Origin: Saccharofermentans sp.
GTDB lineage: Bacteria > Bacillota_A > Clostridia > Saccharofermentanales > Saccharofermentanaceae
Length of the DNA stretch: 22,058 bases
Direction: 5' to 3'
Assembly (NCBI GenBank): GCA_024692105.1
Contig: JAILMZ010000071.1
Span: 1-22,058 of the forward strand
The position numbers were made by a program, and so were the translations under genes. Under the pieces are notes generated by a model, which worked only from the letters and a program-made list of their open reading frames with translations, was not told the DNA's origin and did no database searches. Numbering within the stretch: the first letter of the stretch is position 1; every line of letters starts with the position of its first letter. Shown here piece by piece: positions 15,054-22,058 of the stretch.

Positions 15054-15776
15054 ATGAGGATCACTAAGAGAGTCGTAGTCGGAATATGGGTATTGCTCGT
15101 GATCTTCATGGGCGTCCTTCTCCTTGCTTATTTCAGCAACAGGAACATGATCAAGAACTTCAAAAAAGAGAAGTATGAGTTCAACCAGTTCGGATTCCTG
15201 GGCTTTACAGAGCCTTATGTAAATCCGTACAACAGGGGAAACATCTTCTATTCATTGGGTGATTATGACCGTGCCATCGCAGAGTATGAGTTGGCGCTTT
15301 CACATAATCCGTCGGAACCTGCAGACTGCATGATAAGGGTCAATTACGCACTGTCGCTGCTCGCTCCCATCGATGCCGACAACGTAACCGAGGACAATAT
15401 CGACGAGGTTCTCGAGATACTCGACGAAGCAAGGGAGATCCTTTTGGAGAACGGATGTGCGACCAATGACGGTGACGGTCACGACGATGAGGCGCAGAAG
15501 CTTAAAGACGAGATCGACGAGTTCGAGCAGGAACTGCTGAATCAGGTCGAGCCGACACCTACACCTACGCCTACGCCGGATCCTTCGCAAGAACCTTCAG
15601 ATCCTACGAACCAGCCTACACCTACTCCTCAGGACGGACAGCCGCAAGAAAGCGAGATGACTCCTGAAGAGCAGCTTGCCGAGCTCCAGGACCAGGGACT
15701 TGAAGAGAGGGTCGGCGGTTCTGAAGATGATATCTGGACAGCTGAATGGAACTGGGGAGACGTGGCTTACTGGTGA
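15054..15776 (+). CDS. Membrane-anchored TPR protein (BatC-like) with Pro/Thr linker and aromatic tail
   Basis: This 240-residue protein has one N-terminal helix (about 8-28), then a TPR-type helical region (NRGNIFYSLGDYDRAIAEYE followed by ALSHNP, about residues 62-105) and an acidic helix to about 160. A low-complexity Pro-Thr/Gln linker follows (about 165-200, including PTPTPTPTPDP), then a last segment with four tryptophans ending WNWGDVAYW. TPR proteins occur at this place in Bat operons, where they probably scaffold the VWA partners. The start is the ATG one base after the upstream stop, with AGAGG inside the previous gene. The stop overlaps the tail of the convergent antiporter gene by ten bases. 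Confidence 0.88.
   Translation: MRITKRVVVGIWVLLVIFMGVLLLAYFSNRNMIKNFKKEKYEFNQFGFLGFTEPYVNPYNRGNIFYSLGDYDRAIAEYELALSHNPSEPADCMIRVNYALSLLAPIDADNVTEDNIDEVLEILDEAREILLENGCATNDGDGHDDEAQKLKDEIDEFEQELLNQVEPTPTPTPTPDPSQEPSDPTNQPTPTPQDGQPQESEMTPEEQLAELQDQGLEERVGGSEDDIWTAEWNWGDVAYW
15552..15629 (+). repeat. Short tandem Pro-Thr codon repeats
   Basis: Six-base units of the form CC(T/G)AC(A/G) repeat at 15552-15578 and again at 15612-15629. They encode the Pro-Thr runs of the TPR protein's linker. Such repeats can gain or lose units by slippage without shifting the frame, changing linker length. Confidence 0.7.
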
Positions 15777-17002
15777 GCCGCTGCCTTATCGGACTTCTTG
15801 TATAACGCCTTAAGGATTATCGGTACTGAGATCGAAGTCACCAGGATCAGCAGGATTACGGGCGTAAAGAATTCCTCCGTGATGAGGCCTGCGGAAAGTC
15901 CCTTTGAAGCAGTAATGAGTGCGACCTCGCCTCGTGTCATCATGCCGATTCCTATCTTGAGCGAATCGTTGCCGTTAAATCTGCAAAGCTTTGATACACC
16001 GCCGCATCCGATGATCTTGGAAAGGCAGGCAACCAGCACGAAGCAGATGGAGAACATCAGCAGTTTTATGTTCATTGATTCGAAAGATACCTTCAGACCG
16101 ATGCTTGCGAAGAAGACAGGTGCGAAGACCATGTATGCGGAGATGTCGATCTTTCTTTCGACGTAAGACGCATCCTGAAGGTTGCACAATACGACACCTG
16201 CGACGTATGCACCGGTAATGTCTGCGATTCCGAAATACCTCTCTGCTACAAACGCCATTATCAGGCAGTAAACGAGAGATGCGATCGGGATCCTTCTCGT
16301 GTGCTCATAACGCTTGTCGAGCCACTTGAAGACCTTGTATACGACAAAGCCGGATATGATCGCGATAGCAAAGAACAATACGGCTTTGAATACGATATTC
16401 CAGACATTGGTCTCGGTTCCCTTGGCACTCAGTACAAAAGTCAGCGCGATGATGCCGATGACGTCATCGATGATCGCAGAACTTACGATCGTTGTTCCGA
16501 CGGTGCCGTTTATCTTTCCGAGTTCCTTGAGTGCGGCAACGGTAATGCTGACGGAAGTCGCAGACATTATCGTTCCGATGAATAAACCCTGGAGCATCTG
16601 ATCAGAACCCCATTCGCCCCAGCCGTAGAACGACATGAACAGCAGTGTACCGCCGATTATGGGGACAAAGACGCCGGCACAGGCTATGAAAGTCGCCTTA
16701 ACGCCTGTCTGCTTGAGCTTTTGCATATCGGTGGAAAGACCTGCTTCGAACATGAGCATGATGACGCCGATCTTTGCCATCTGTGAGATAAAGGCGCTCT
16801 CGTCAACGAGGACCGGGAGCGGCGATGCTGATAATGCGGGAATCGTATTGTTGAGTATGCCTACCACGGCAGGACCTATAAGGACGCCGGCAAGTATCTC
16901 GCCGACGACTTCAGGCGCACGGAATTTGCGCGCCACGATGCCGAACAGCTTGGCGACGCACAGGATGATAGCCAGATCTCTTAAGAACGAAAGACTTTCC
17001 AA
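15767..17002 (-). CDS. Cation/proton antiporter (CPA2 / KefB-NapA type)
   Basis: This 411-residue membrane protein has about 12-13 helices and exchanges Na+ or K+ for H+. Typical features are the N-terminal APEVVGEILAGVLIGP, the MFEAGLSTD segment, MSATSVSITVAAL in the crossing helix region, and the ion-site motif SSAIIDDVIGI with the paired aspartates of electrogenic NapA-like exchangers. No C-terminal RCK/TrkA-N domain is present, so it is a short form. The frame opens at GTG 17047, but AGAGG at 17013-17009 lies six bases before TTG 17002 and gives the N-terminus MESLSFLRDLAIIL expected for the family, so TTG is preferred. The leader contains a hairpin with a T-tract. The 3' end overlaps the convergent TPR gene by ten bases. 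Confidence 0.93.
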   Translation of the reverse strand: MESLSFLRDLAIILCVAKLFGIVARKFRAPEVVGEILAGVLIGPAVVGILNNTIPALSASPLPVLVDESAFISQMAKIGVIMLMFEAGLSTDMQKLKQTGVKATFIACAGVFVPIIGGTLLFMSFYGWGEWGSDQMLQGLFIGTIMSATSVSITVAALKELGKINGTVGTTIVSSAIIDDVIGIIALTFVLSAKGTETNVWNIVFKAVLFFAIAIISGFVVYKVFKWLDKRYEHTRRIPIASLVYCLIMAFVAERYFGIADITGAYVAGVVLCNLQDASYVERKIDISAYMVFAPVFFASIGLKVSFESMNIKLLMFSICFVLVACLSKIIGCGGVSKLCRFNGNDSLKIGIGMMTRGEVALITASKGLSAGLITEEFFTPVILLILVTSISVPIILKALYKKSDKAAAHQ

Positions 17003-17076
17003 ATTCCACCTCTTGGCTTTGTAGCCGATAATATTTATAACACGCACGGCTAACGAGGGCTTGAATAAAACTACAC

Positions 17077-17101
17077 AAAAAAGCCCGCAGAATGACTGCG
17101 G
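17077..17101 (-). terminator. Terminator-like hairpin in the antiporter leader
   Basis: On the minus strand, CCGCAG (17101-17096), loop TCATT and CTGCGG (17090-17085) form a six-base G/C-rich stem. It is followed by GC and six T residues (17082-17077), a standard intrinsic terminator shape. No minus-strand gene lies upstream of it in this window; it sits 75 bases before the antiporter start, so it may act as an attenuator or end a short leader RNA. Confidence 0.6.
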
Positions 17102-17148
17102 TCCTTAAGGTTTATGACAAGAAACACTACATTAGCGAAAACTGCTTG

Positions 17149-17157
17149 TGATATACT
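17149..17157 (+). promoter_or_regulatory. Extended -10 promoter candidate for the DUF4234-FkbH-ACP-MBOAT operon
   Basis: TGATATACT is a TG-n-TATACT extended -10 element (5 of 6 to TATAAT), 44 bases before the ATG at 17202. No good -35 hexamer is present at 17 bases, which extended -10 promoters tolerate. It is the only promoter-like element seen before the operon. Confidence 0.45.
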
Positions 17158-17201
17158 AGTGGCGTCATAATACAGAAGTATTAAATGGAGGAGTGTTTGT
17201 T

Positions 17202-17561
17202 ATGAGTAAGATGAATTGGATAGTTGAATGCCTGATCTCCATGGTTACATGCGGACTGTACGGCATTTTCTTCTGGTATAAAGTCGACAAGAACATGCGT
17301 GCCATCAATCCCTACCCCACCAAGCAGGTATTGAATTACTGGCTGGCTCTGCTTATCGGACTTGTTACCGGCGGTATCGTAATGTGGGTCTACTACTATC
17401 AGGTATTTACGGCTCTTGAAGAAGAGGCAACCAAGCTTGGCATCAACAGATTCTACAGCCCGATCATCTCCGTGCTCATCATGTTCGTACCTTTCTACAG
17501 TTTCTACTATCTGTGCGACTACGAGAACACGATCGCAGAGGCAAAGGGCATCCTGCACTGA
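17202..17561 (+). CDS. DUF4234 family membrane protein
   Basis: This 119-residue protein has three predicted helices (about residues 7-26, 46-68 and 86-106). The first bears the DUF4234 signature TCGLYGIFFWYKV followed by a Lys-rich amphipathic stretch. Members are small membrane proteins of unknown function, often next to surface-modification or signalling genes. The frame extends three codons upstream, but GGAGGAG at 17187-17193 lies eight bases before ATG 17202, which is preferred. It is the first gene after the extended -10 promoter and ends nine bases before the FkbH-like gene, so it is probably part of that operon, perhaps as a small membrane partner of the acyltransferase. That role is inferred from position only. 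Confidence 0.85.
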   Translation: MSKMNWIVECLISMVTCGLYGIFFWYKVDKNMRAINPYPTKQVLNYWLALLIGLVTGGIVMWVYYYQVFTALEEEATKLGINRFYSPIISVLIMFVPFYSFYYLCDYENTIAEAKGILH

Positions 17562-17570
17562 TAACACACG

Positions 17571-19364
17571 ATGAAAGAATTAGAGTACCCGTTTGATCCC
17601 GACTATATTCTGCGTAAGAAGAAGGCCATAAGAAGGCAGCTTCTTGAGCGGACCGATGTCAAATACGTCGATAAGAAGATCGCGATCCTCGGAGGCTCCA
17701 CCACAAGCGACATAAAGCAGATACTCGAGCTGTTCTTGCTGAACTACGGCATCAGGCCCGAATTCTGGGAATCCGAGTACAACAAATTCTTTGAAGATGC
17801 AGTGTTCGGCAACGAAGAGCTGGATGCCTTCGCGCCGGACCTCGTTTTCGTGCACACGACAACAAGGAACATCCCGGAATACCCCTGTGCAGGTCAGTCC
17901 CCCGAAGTGGTGGACGGTCTTCTCGATGAGACGTATCAGCGTTTCGAGAAGGTGTGGCAGTCCCTTGAGGTAAGGTACGGCTGCACCGTCATCCAGAACA
18001 ATTTCGAGATGCCGTACTTCAGGCTCTTGGGCAACAGCGATGCAACGGACATCCACGGCAGGCTGAACTTCGTAACGAGGCTGAATTCCAGGTTCCACGA
18101 GTACGCGAGAACACACGGCAGTTTCTTCATCAACGACATTAATTACATCTCCGCAGAGTACGGCATCAAGCGCTGGGCAGACCCCGGTGACTGGTACAGA
18201 TACAAGTATGCGCTGAGCGTCAGTGCGATCCCGGACTTCGCGTTCAATCTTGCCCGCATCATCAAGGCTATCTACGGCAAGAACAAGAAGGCGATCGCGC
18301 TCGATATGGACAACACCCTCTGGGGCGGCATCGTAGGTGACGACGGTCCTGAGAACATCCATATCGGTCATGAGGACGCGGTCTCGGAACTCTATACCGA
18401 ATTCCAGCAATACGTTAAGGCTCACAAGGACATAGGCGTGCTTCTTACGGTCGCTTCGAAGAACGACGAGGAAAATGCCCTCGCAGGTCTTAACAGGCCT
18501 GACTCCACACTGAAGCCGGATGATTTTCTTGTCATCAAGGCAAACTGGGAGAACAAGGACCGCAACATCGTGCAGACCGCGCAGGAGATCAACATTGGCG
18601 CGGACAGTTTTGTCTTCGTCGATGACAACCCGATGGAACGAGACCTTGTCGAAAGCAATATTCCGGGCATAAGCGTGCCTGCTGTGGGCGCACCCGAGAC
18701 CTACATCGGGACTATGGACAGGAACGGATACTTTGAAGTAACGGGACTTTCCGACGAGGACTTAAAGCGCGGCGACATGTACAAGGCAAACATAGAACGC
18801 GCCAGGACGCAAAGTTCTTTTGACAACTACGAAGACTACTTAAAGTCGCTCGAAATGGAGGCAGACATCGGACCGTTCCCGCCCGTATACATGGAAAGGA
18901 TCGCGGAGCTCACCAACAAGAGCAACCAGTTCAACCTTACGACCAAGAGATGCAGCAGGGCGGAGATAGAAGCCTTTGCAGCAGATCCCAAATACATTAC
19001 GCGCTACGGAAGACTCGAGGATAAATTCGGTGACAACGGCGTTGTCGCAGTAAGCCTCGGACACGAAGAGGACGAAGCCGGAGCGAAGGTCTTCATAATG
19101 GATCTGTGGCTCATGAGCTGCAGGGTACTTAAGCGCGGAATGGAATATGCGATGATGGATGAGTTCGTAAAGGAATGCAAAGCCAGAGGAATAGCCAAGA
19201 TAAGAGGCTGTTATTATCCGACGGCTAAGAATAAAATGGTGAAGGATTTTTACAAGGACCAGGGCTTTGACAAGATAAGCGAAGACGAAGAAGGCAACTC
19301 CTTCTGGGAACTCGATCTGTCGAAGCCGTATGAGAGTAAGAATGTTGCGATCAAAGTCAATTGA
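17571..19364 (+). CDS. FkbH-like HAD-IIIC enzyme (putative glyceryl-ACP loading)
   Basis: This 597-residue cytoplasmic protein has three parts. Residues about 36-235 are an SGNH-like N-terminal domain (AILGGSTTSD at 38-47, LVFVHTTTRN). A HAD subfamily IIIC domain follows, with the nucleophile motif ALDMDNTLWGG (D245, D247), LTVASKND, an IKANWENK lysine motif and VFVDDNPMER. The C-terminal region from about 440 (ERIAELTNKSNQFNLTTKR) to the end is the GNAT-like domain normal for this family. FkbH relatives in polyketide pathways dephosphorylate 1,3-bisphosphoglycerate and place the glyceryl group on an ACP. An ACP gene follows directly (12-base gap), which fits. No clear ribosome site precedes ATG 17571; it probably depends on translation of the DUF4234 gene nine bases upstream. 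Confidence 0.9.
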   Translation: MKELEYPFDPDYILRKKKAIRRQLLERTDVKYVDKKIAILGGSTTSDIKQILELFLLNYGIRPEFWESEYNKFFEDAVFGNEELDAFAPDLVFVHTTTRNIPEYPCAGQSPEVVDGLLDETYQRFEKVWQSLEVRYGCTVIQNNFEMPYFRLLGNSDATDIHGRLNFVTRLNSRFHEYARTHGSFFINDINYISAEYGIKRWADPGDWYRYKYALSVSAIPDFAFNLARIIKAIYGKNKKAIALDMDNTLWGGIVGDDGPENIHIGHEDAVSELYTEFQQYVKAHKDIGVLLTVASKNDEENALAGLNRPDSTLKPDDFLVIKANWENKDRNIVQTAQEINIGADSFVFVDDNPMERDLVESNIPGISVPAVGAPETYIGTMDRNGYFEVTGLSDEDLKRGDMYKANIERARTQSSFDNYEDYLKSLEMEADIGPFPPVYMERIAELTNKSNQFNLTTKRCSRAEIEAFAADPKYITRYGRLEDKFGDNGVVAVSLGHEEDEAGAKVFIMDLWLMSCRVLKRGMEYAMMDEFVKECKARGIAKIRGCYYPTAKNKMVKDFYKDQGFDKISEDEEGNSFWELDLSKPYESKNVAIKVN

Positions 19365-19376
19365 CGGAGGAAAGAT

Positions 19377-19619
19377 ATGACAAGAGAAGAAGTATTTGCA
19401 AAGCTTAATGAAGTATTCAGAGACGTATTCGATGACGAAGATATCGTAGTTACCGATGAGACGACTGCGGCTGATATCGAAGATTGGGATTCTCTCGAAC
19501 ACATCAATCTCCTCGTTGCCATCGAGCGTTCTTTCGGCATCAAGTTTACTATGGGTGAGACGACGGGAATGAAGAATGTCGGTGAGATGGCCGACAAGAT
19601 AATGGCTCACCTCGGATAA
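19377..19619 (+). CDS. Stand-alone acyl carrier protein
   Basis: This 80-residue acidic four-helix carrier protein has the phosphopantetheine attachment serine S39 in the motif DWDSLEHINL; the second helix continues LLVAIERSFGIKF, as in discrete ACPs that pair with FkbH-type enzymes. It is unlikely to be the fatty-acid ACP, because it lies between the FkbH-like and MBOAT genes rather than with fab genes, and the motif is DWDSLEH rather than the LGADSLD type usual for AcpP. A GGAGG at 19366-19370 gives strong translation initiation. It needs a phosphopantetheinyl transferase encoded elsewhere. Expected role: carry the acyl unit from the FkbH-like enzyme to the MBOAT protein. Confidence 0.95.
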   Translation: MTREEVFAKLNEVFRDVFDDEDIVVTDETTAADIEDWDSLEHINLLVAIERSFGIKFTMGETTGMKNVGEMADKIMAHLG

Positions 19620-19625
19620 CAATCA

Positions 19626-21170
19626 ATGTCATTAGTATCTGCAGCATATCTCGCGTTTGTACTCGCGGCGACGATCATCTACTATCTTCTCCCGGGCAAG
19701 GCGAGAAGATGGTTTTTGCTTGTGGCAAGCATTGCCTTTTGCTGCTTTTGCGGATTCTATACACTGTTCTTTGTACTGCTTGCGGCACTAACGACTTTCG
19801 CAGGCGGCCTTCTTGCCGGAAGGCAGGTCAAGACATGGCAGCGTAATCTCGCATGCGTGATCACAGTAGTTTTTAATCTCGCGATAATGTGCGCAGTCAA
19901 GTTCTACGGCGTGATGGATCTCATCGCTGCTGACCTCAACGCGTTCTTCGGAGCATCCGAAGGCGTCAGGGAATTCATGCTCTATCTCGTTCCCGTGGGA
20001 ATGTCTTTTTATACTCTGCAGATGGTCGGTTATGTCCTCGACTGCACATGGGACAGGATAAAGCCCGAGAAGAATATCGCAAGATACCTTTTGTTCGCGA
20101 CTTACTTCCCCTACATAACGTCAGGTCCGATGAACACATACGCGGGGCTTTCCGCGGAACTGGACAAGGCTGAGACTGCGAAGTTCTCGCTTGTCCGCCT
20201 CAAGGAAAGCGCGATAAGGATCGCATGGGGTTTTTTTAAGAAACTCGTTATCGCAGACAGGATAGCTGTTATCGTAAACAGCGCTTACGGAGACCATGTG
20301 ACATACACAGGCCTTTACACAGTGATAGGTGTGTTCTGTTTTGCCATACAGCTCTATACGGATTTCTCGGGATGCATCGACATCGTGCTCGGTACGTCAC
20401 ACCTGCTCGGGATCGAACTCAACGAGAACTTCAACAGCCCGTATCTTTCACGCTCGATAAGAGAATACTGGAGACGCTGGCACATGACACTGGGATCCTG
20501 GCTCCGCGATTATCTTTACTATCCCGTGCTCAAATCCGCACCTCTTATCAAGGCGGGTGATGCCGCAAAGAAAGCACTCGGCAAGAAACGCGGCAAGAAG
20601 GTACCCGTCTATCTCGGCATGCTTATCCTCTGGTTCTCGGTCGGTTACTGGCACGGAGGAATGTGGACATACATCATCGGCTCGGGACTTCTGCACTGCC
20701 TGTACATCGTAAGCGGCATGCTCTGCGAGCCTTTGTTTGAGAAGGTGAGAGGACCTTTGAAGGCTGATAAGATGCCGTACAAGATATTCCAGATCGTACG
20801 CACATTCATCCTGGTCCTTCTTGGTTTTGTCTTCTTCAGATCCGCTACGGTTGCCGACGGAATAGACATGTTCAAGGCTTTTGTAAGACCGGGCGGGATT
20901 GCTTTTACCGTAGATGGCATTTATTCTATGGGTCTGGACCTTGCAAATCTTATAGTACTTGCCGTATCCGTGGTGATTCTTACCGCGGTGGATATATATC
21001 AGTACACGGAAGACGATGCCGCCGAGCACAGATCGGCACTTTCGCTTGTCTGCAGCAAGCCTGCGGTAGTATCGTGGGCAGTCTTTATGGTACTGGTATT
21101 GGCGGTGCTTGTTTTCGGAAGATACGGTCTCGGATACGATGCGGGATCTTTCATATACGCAAGGATATAA
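19626..21170 (+). CDS. MBOAT-family O-acyltransferase (DltB/AlgI-like)
   Basis: This 514-residue membrane protein has about 11-13 helices and transfers an acyl group to an extracytoplasmic acceptor. The family core is plain: YFPYITSGPM, QLYTDFSGCIDI, the long motif around WRRWHMTLGSWLRDYLYYP with H286, and GYWHGGMWTYIIGSGLLH with H343. These two histidines match the pair flanking the reaction tunnel in DltB and AlgI relatives. Compared with DltB it has a C-terminal extension with two extra helices (about 435-460 and 482-502). No DltA, DltD, AlgJ or AlgX-like gene lies in the window. It starts six bases after the ACP stop with no strong ribosome site, suggesting coupled translation. The donor is probably the ACP encoded just before it; the acceptor is unknown. 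Confidence 0.94.
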   Translation: MSLVSAAYLAFVLAATIIYYLLPGKARRWFLLVASIAFCCFCGFYTLFFVLLAALTTFAGGLLAGRQVKTWQRNLACVITVVFNLAIMCAVKFYGVMDLIAADLNAFFGASEGVREFMLYLVPVGMSFYTLQMVGYVLDCTWDRIKPEKNIARYLLFATYFPYITSGPMNTYAGLSAELDKAETAKFSLVRLKESAIRIAWGFFKKLVIADRIAVIVNSAYGDHVTYTGLYTVIGVFCFAIQLYTDFSGCIDIVLGTSHLLGIELNENFNSPYLSRSIREYWRRWHMTLGSWLRDYLYYPVLKSAPLIKAGDAAKKALGKKRGKKVPVYLGMLILWFSVGYWHGGMWTYIIGSGLLHCLYIVSGMLCEPLFEKVRGPLKADKMPYKIFQIVRTFILVLLGFVFFRSATVADGIDMFKAFVRPGGIAFTVDGIYSMGLDLANLIVLAVSVVILTAVDIYQYTEDDAAEHRSALSLVCSKPAVVSWAVFMVLVLAVLVFGRYGLGYDAGSFIYARI

Positions 21171-21182
21171 GGAGGAATACAA

Positions 21183-21791
21183 ATGAACATTGTTTGTCTT
21201 GATATGGAGGGCGTACTGGTACCCGAGATATGGATCGAGTTCTCGAAGAAGACCGGCATCCCCGAGCTCACGAGAACAACGAGGGACGAACCTGATTACG
21301 ATAAGCTCATGCGCTGGAGGCTCGGCATACTTAGAGAGCACGGTCTTGGACTCAAGGAGATCCGGGACGTAATCTCGCAGATCGATCCGCTTCCCGGTGC
21401 AAAGGAATTCCTGGATGAGCTCCGCAAGGACACACAGGTGATCATCATCAGCGATACGTTCACGCAGTTTGCCATGCCCCTTATGAAGAAACTCGGCTAT
21501 CCCGCACTCTTCTGCAACTCGCTTGTCGTAGGCGAGGACGGAATGATCGAGGACTTCAAGATGAGAATCGAAGACTCCAAGCTCTCGACGGTCCGCGCGC
21601 TTCAGTCCATCGGATTCGATACCATCGCATCAGGCGATTCCTATAACGACCTTGCAATGATCAAAGCATCCAAGGCAGGGTTCCTCTTCAGGAGCACGGA
21701 GAAGATCATCGAGGACAACCCGGACATTCCCGCGTTCGAAGAATTTGACGATCTGCTCGCAGCGATCAAGGCAGTACCTGATTCGAATTAA
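21183..21791 (+). CDS. thrH: ThrH-type HAD phosphatase (phosphoserine phosphatase / homoserine phosphotransferase)
   Basis: This 202-residue cytoplasmic HAD enzyme closely resembles Pseudomonas ThrH throughout: N-terminal CLDMEGVLVPEIWIEFSKKT with the unusual DxEG nucleophile motif (D7, E9), TTRDEPDYDKLMRWRL, the motif II VIIISDTF and motif IV GDSYND. ThrH dephosphorylates phosphoserine and can pass the phosphate to homoserine. The start is fixed by AGGAGG at 21171-21176, directly after the MBOAT stop. It lies last in the FkbH-ACP-MBOAT operon and before a strong terminator, so it is probably co-transcribed. It may have a plain metabolic role in serine synthesis or act on a phosphorylated three-carbon acid tied to the operon; the sequence cannot decide. 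Confidence 0.9.
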   Translation: MNIVCLDMEGVLVPEIWIEFSKKTGIPELTRTTRDEPDYDKLMRWRLGILREHGLGLKEIRDVISQIDPLPGAKEFLDELRKDTQVIIISDTFTQFAMPLMKKLGYPALFCNSLVVGEDGMIEDFKMRIEDSKLSTVRALQSIGFDTIASGDSYNDLAMIKASKAGFLFRSTEKIIEDNPDIPAFEEFDDLLAAIKAVPDSN

Positions 21792-21840
21792 GCTTCCGAT
21801 AGTTCTTTTTGTTATTGGATTTGAGCTCTCACACTAACTA

Positions 21841-21867
21841 AAGAGGGGCTTGCAATAAGCCCCTCTT
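21841..21867. terminator. Hairpin terminator between convergent thrH and gpmI
   Basis: AAGAGGGGCTT and AAGCCCCTCTT form a perfect 11-base stem around a five-base GCAAT loop. It lies between the ends of two convergent genes and can fold in both transcripts. The T-tract is short on each side (CTCTT then CG on plus, CTCTTTAGTT on minus), so minus-strand termination of gpmI may be the stronger function. Confidence 0.75.
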
Positions 21868-21892
21868 CGCAATACTTGAACTGTATCGATCA

Positions 21893-22058
21893 TCACTTCT
21901 TGATCAGCAGTGACTCGCCTGTCATCTCGGCAGGCTGGGGCAGACCCATGATCTCGAGGAGCGTAGGTGCGATGTCGCAGAGTCTTCCGCCTTCACGGAG
22001 TGTGTACTCGGGATCGTAGTTGTAGAGGATGAACGGAACGGGATTCGTTGTGTGTGCA
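21893..22058 (-). CDS. gpmI: 2,3-bisphosphoglycerate-independent phosphoglycerate mutase, C-terminus (partial)
   Basis: Only the last 54 codons and the stop are in the window; the gene runs off the right edge on the minus strand. The translation begins [13 protein letters not shown], which holds the GpmI family's C-terminal metal-site histidine (HTTNPVPF), and continues with [19 protein letters not shown] and a short GESLL-IKK end, both normal for the family. The enzyme interconverts 3- and 2-phosphoglycerate in glycolysis. It is convergent with thrH, with a shared hairpin between them. Confidence 0.93.
   Translation of the reverse strand, partial: AHTTNPVPFILYNYDPEYTLREGGRLCDIAPTLLEIMGLPQPAEMTGESLLIKK

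Noticed and set aside
15552..15629. Short repeats considered as a CRISPR-like array
   Set aside because: Units are six bases, in frame, encode Pro-Thr, and have no spacers.
17045..17047. GTG start for the antiporter
   Set aside because: It adds 15 residues not typical of the family, has no ribosome site, and the AGAGG at 17009-17013 would then lie inside the gene at the perfect distance from TTG 17002.
17580..18425. A 281-codon minus-strand frame opposite the FkbH-like gene
   Set aside because: There are no motifs or ribosome site, and the plus strand encodes a complete HAD-IIIC protein here.
20448..21341. A 297-codon minus-strand frame opposite the MBOAT gene
   Set aside because: It is His/Tyr/Arg/Cys-rich with no domain and lies fully opposite a clear membrane acyltransferase; shadow frame.

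Overview
The window looks like chromosomal DNA of a Bacillota (Clostridia-type) bacterium with roughly balanced base composition. The evidence is strong Shine-Dalgarno sites of the AGGAGG type, LL-diaminopimelate aminotransferase, a polysaccharide deacetylase carrying clostridial hydrophobic (ChW) repeats, a lipoprotein with a Gram-positive style lipobox, and an XRE/AbrB regulator. I cannot place it more finely. Genes are packed tightly; no stretch over 300 bases lacks a gene. I saw no rRNA, tRNA, CRISPR array, insertion sequence or phage gene.

Layout. 1-607: tail of a membrane protein (probably acyltransferase-3) overlapping an XRE/AbrB regulator. 718-1929: dapL (lysine/meso-DAP synthesis), convergent with a secreted six-ChW-repeat polysaccharide deacetylase (1963-3816, minus). 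3943-4509: small four-helix membrane protein. 4608-8936: an apparent operon of a DHH-family phosphoesterase, a 12-13 helix membrane protein of unknown function, and an unusual PHP phosphoesterase / aldo-keto reductase / ferredoxin fusion. 8933-10489 (minus): lipoprotein with an internal duplication, divergent from the next operon. 10704-15776: MoxR AAA+ ATPase, DUF58, a one-helix protein, two membrane-anchored von Willebrand A proteins and a TPR protein, which is a Bat-type MoxR/VWA operon behind a clear sigma-A promoter that overlaps palindromic half-sites. 15767-17002 (minus): CPA2-type cation/proton antiporter with a TTG start and a terminator-like hairpin in its leader. 17202-21791: DUF4234 protein, FkbH-like HAD-IIIC enzyme, stand-alone acyl carrier protein, MBOAT acyltransferase and a ThrH-type HAD phosphatase. 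21893-end (minus): C-terminus of phosphoglycerate mutase GpmI, separated from the ThrH gene by a strong hairpin terminator.

How the genes may work together. The most interesting set is FkbH-ACP-MBOAT. FkbH-like enzymes of polyketide pathways take the three-carbon unit of 1,3-bisphosphoglycerate and load it as glyceryl on an ACP. MBOAT proteins such as DltB take acyl groups from carrier proteins and pass them to extracytoplasmic acceptors. The gene order therefore suggests a system that draws a glyceryl (or related hydroxyacyl) unit from glycolysis and esterifies a cell-surface polymer, without the adenylating enzyme that DltA provides in teichoic-acid D-alanylation. This is inference from gene order and motifs. 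The MoxR/VWA operon is a second multi-protein system, probably a chaperone-like ATPase acting with membrane VWA partners; its promoter looks repressor-controlled.
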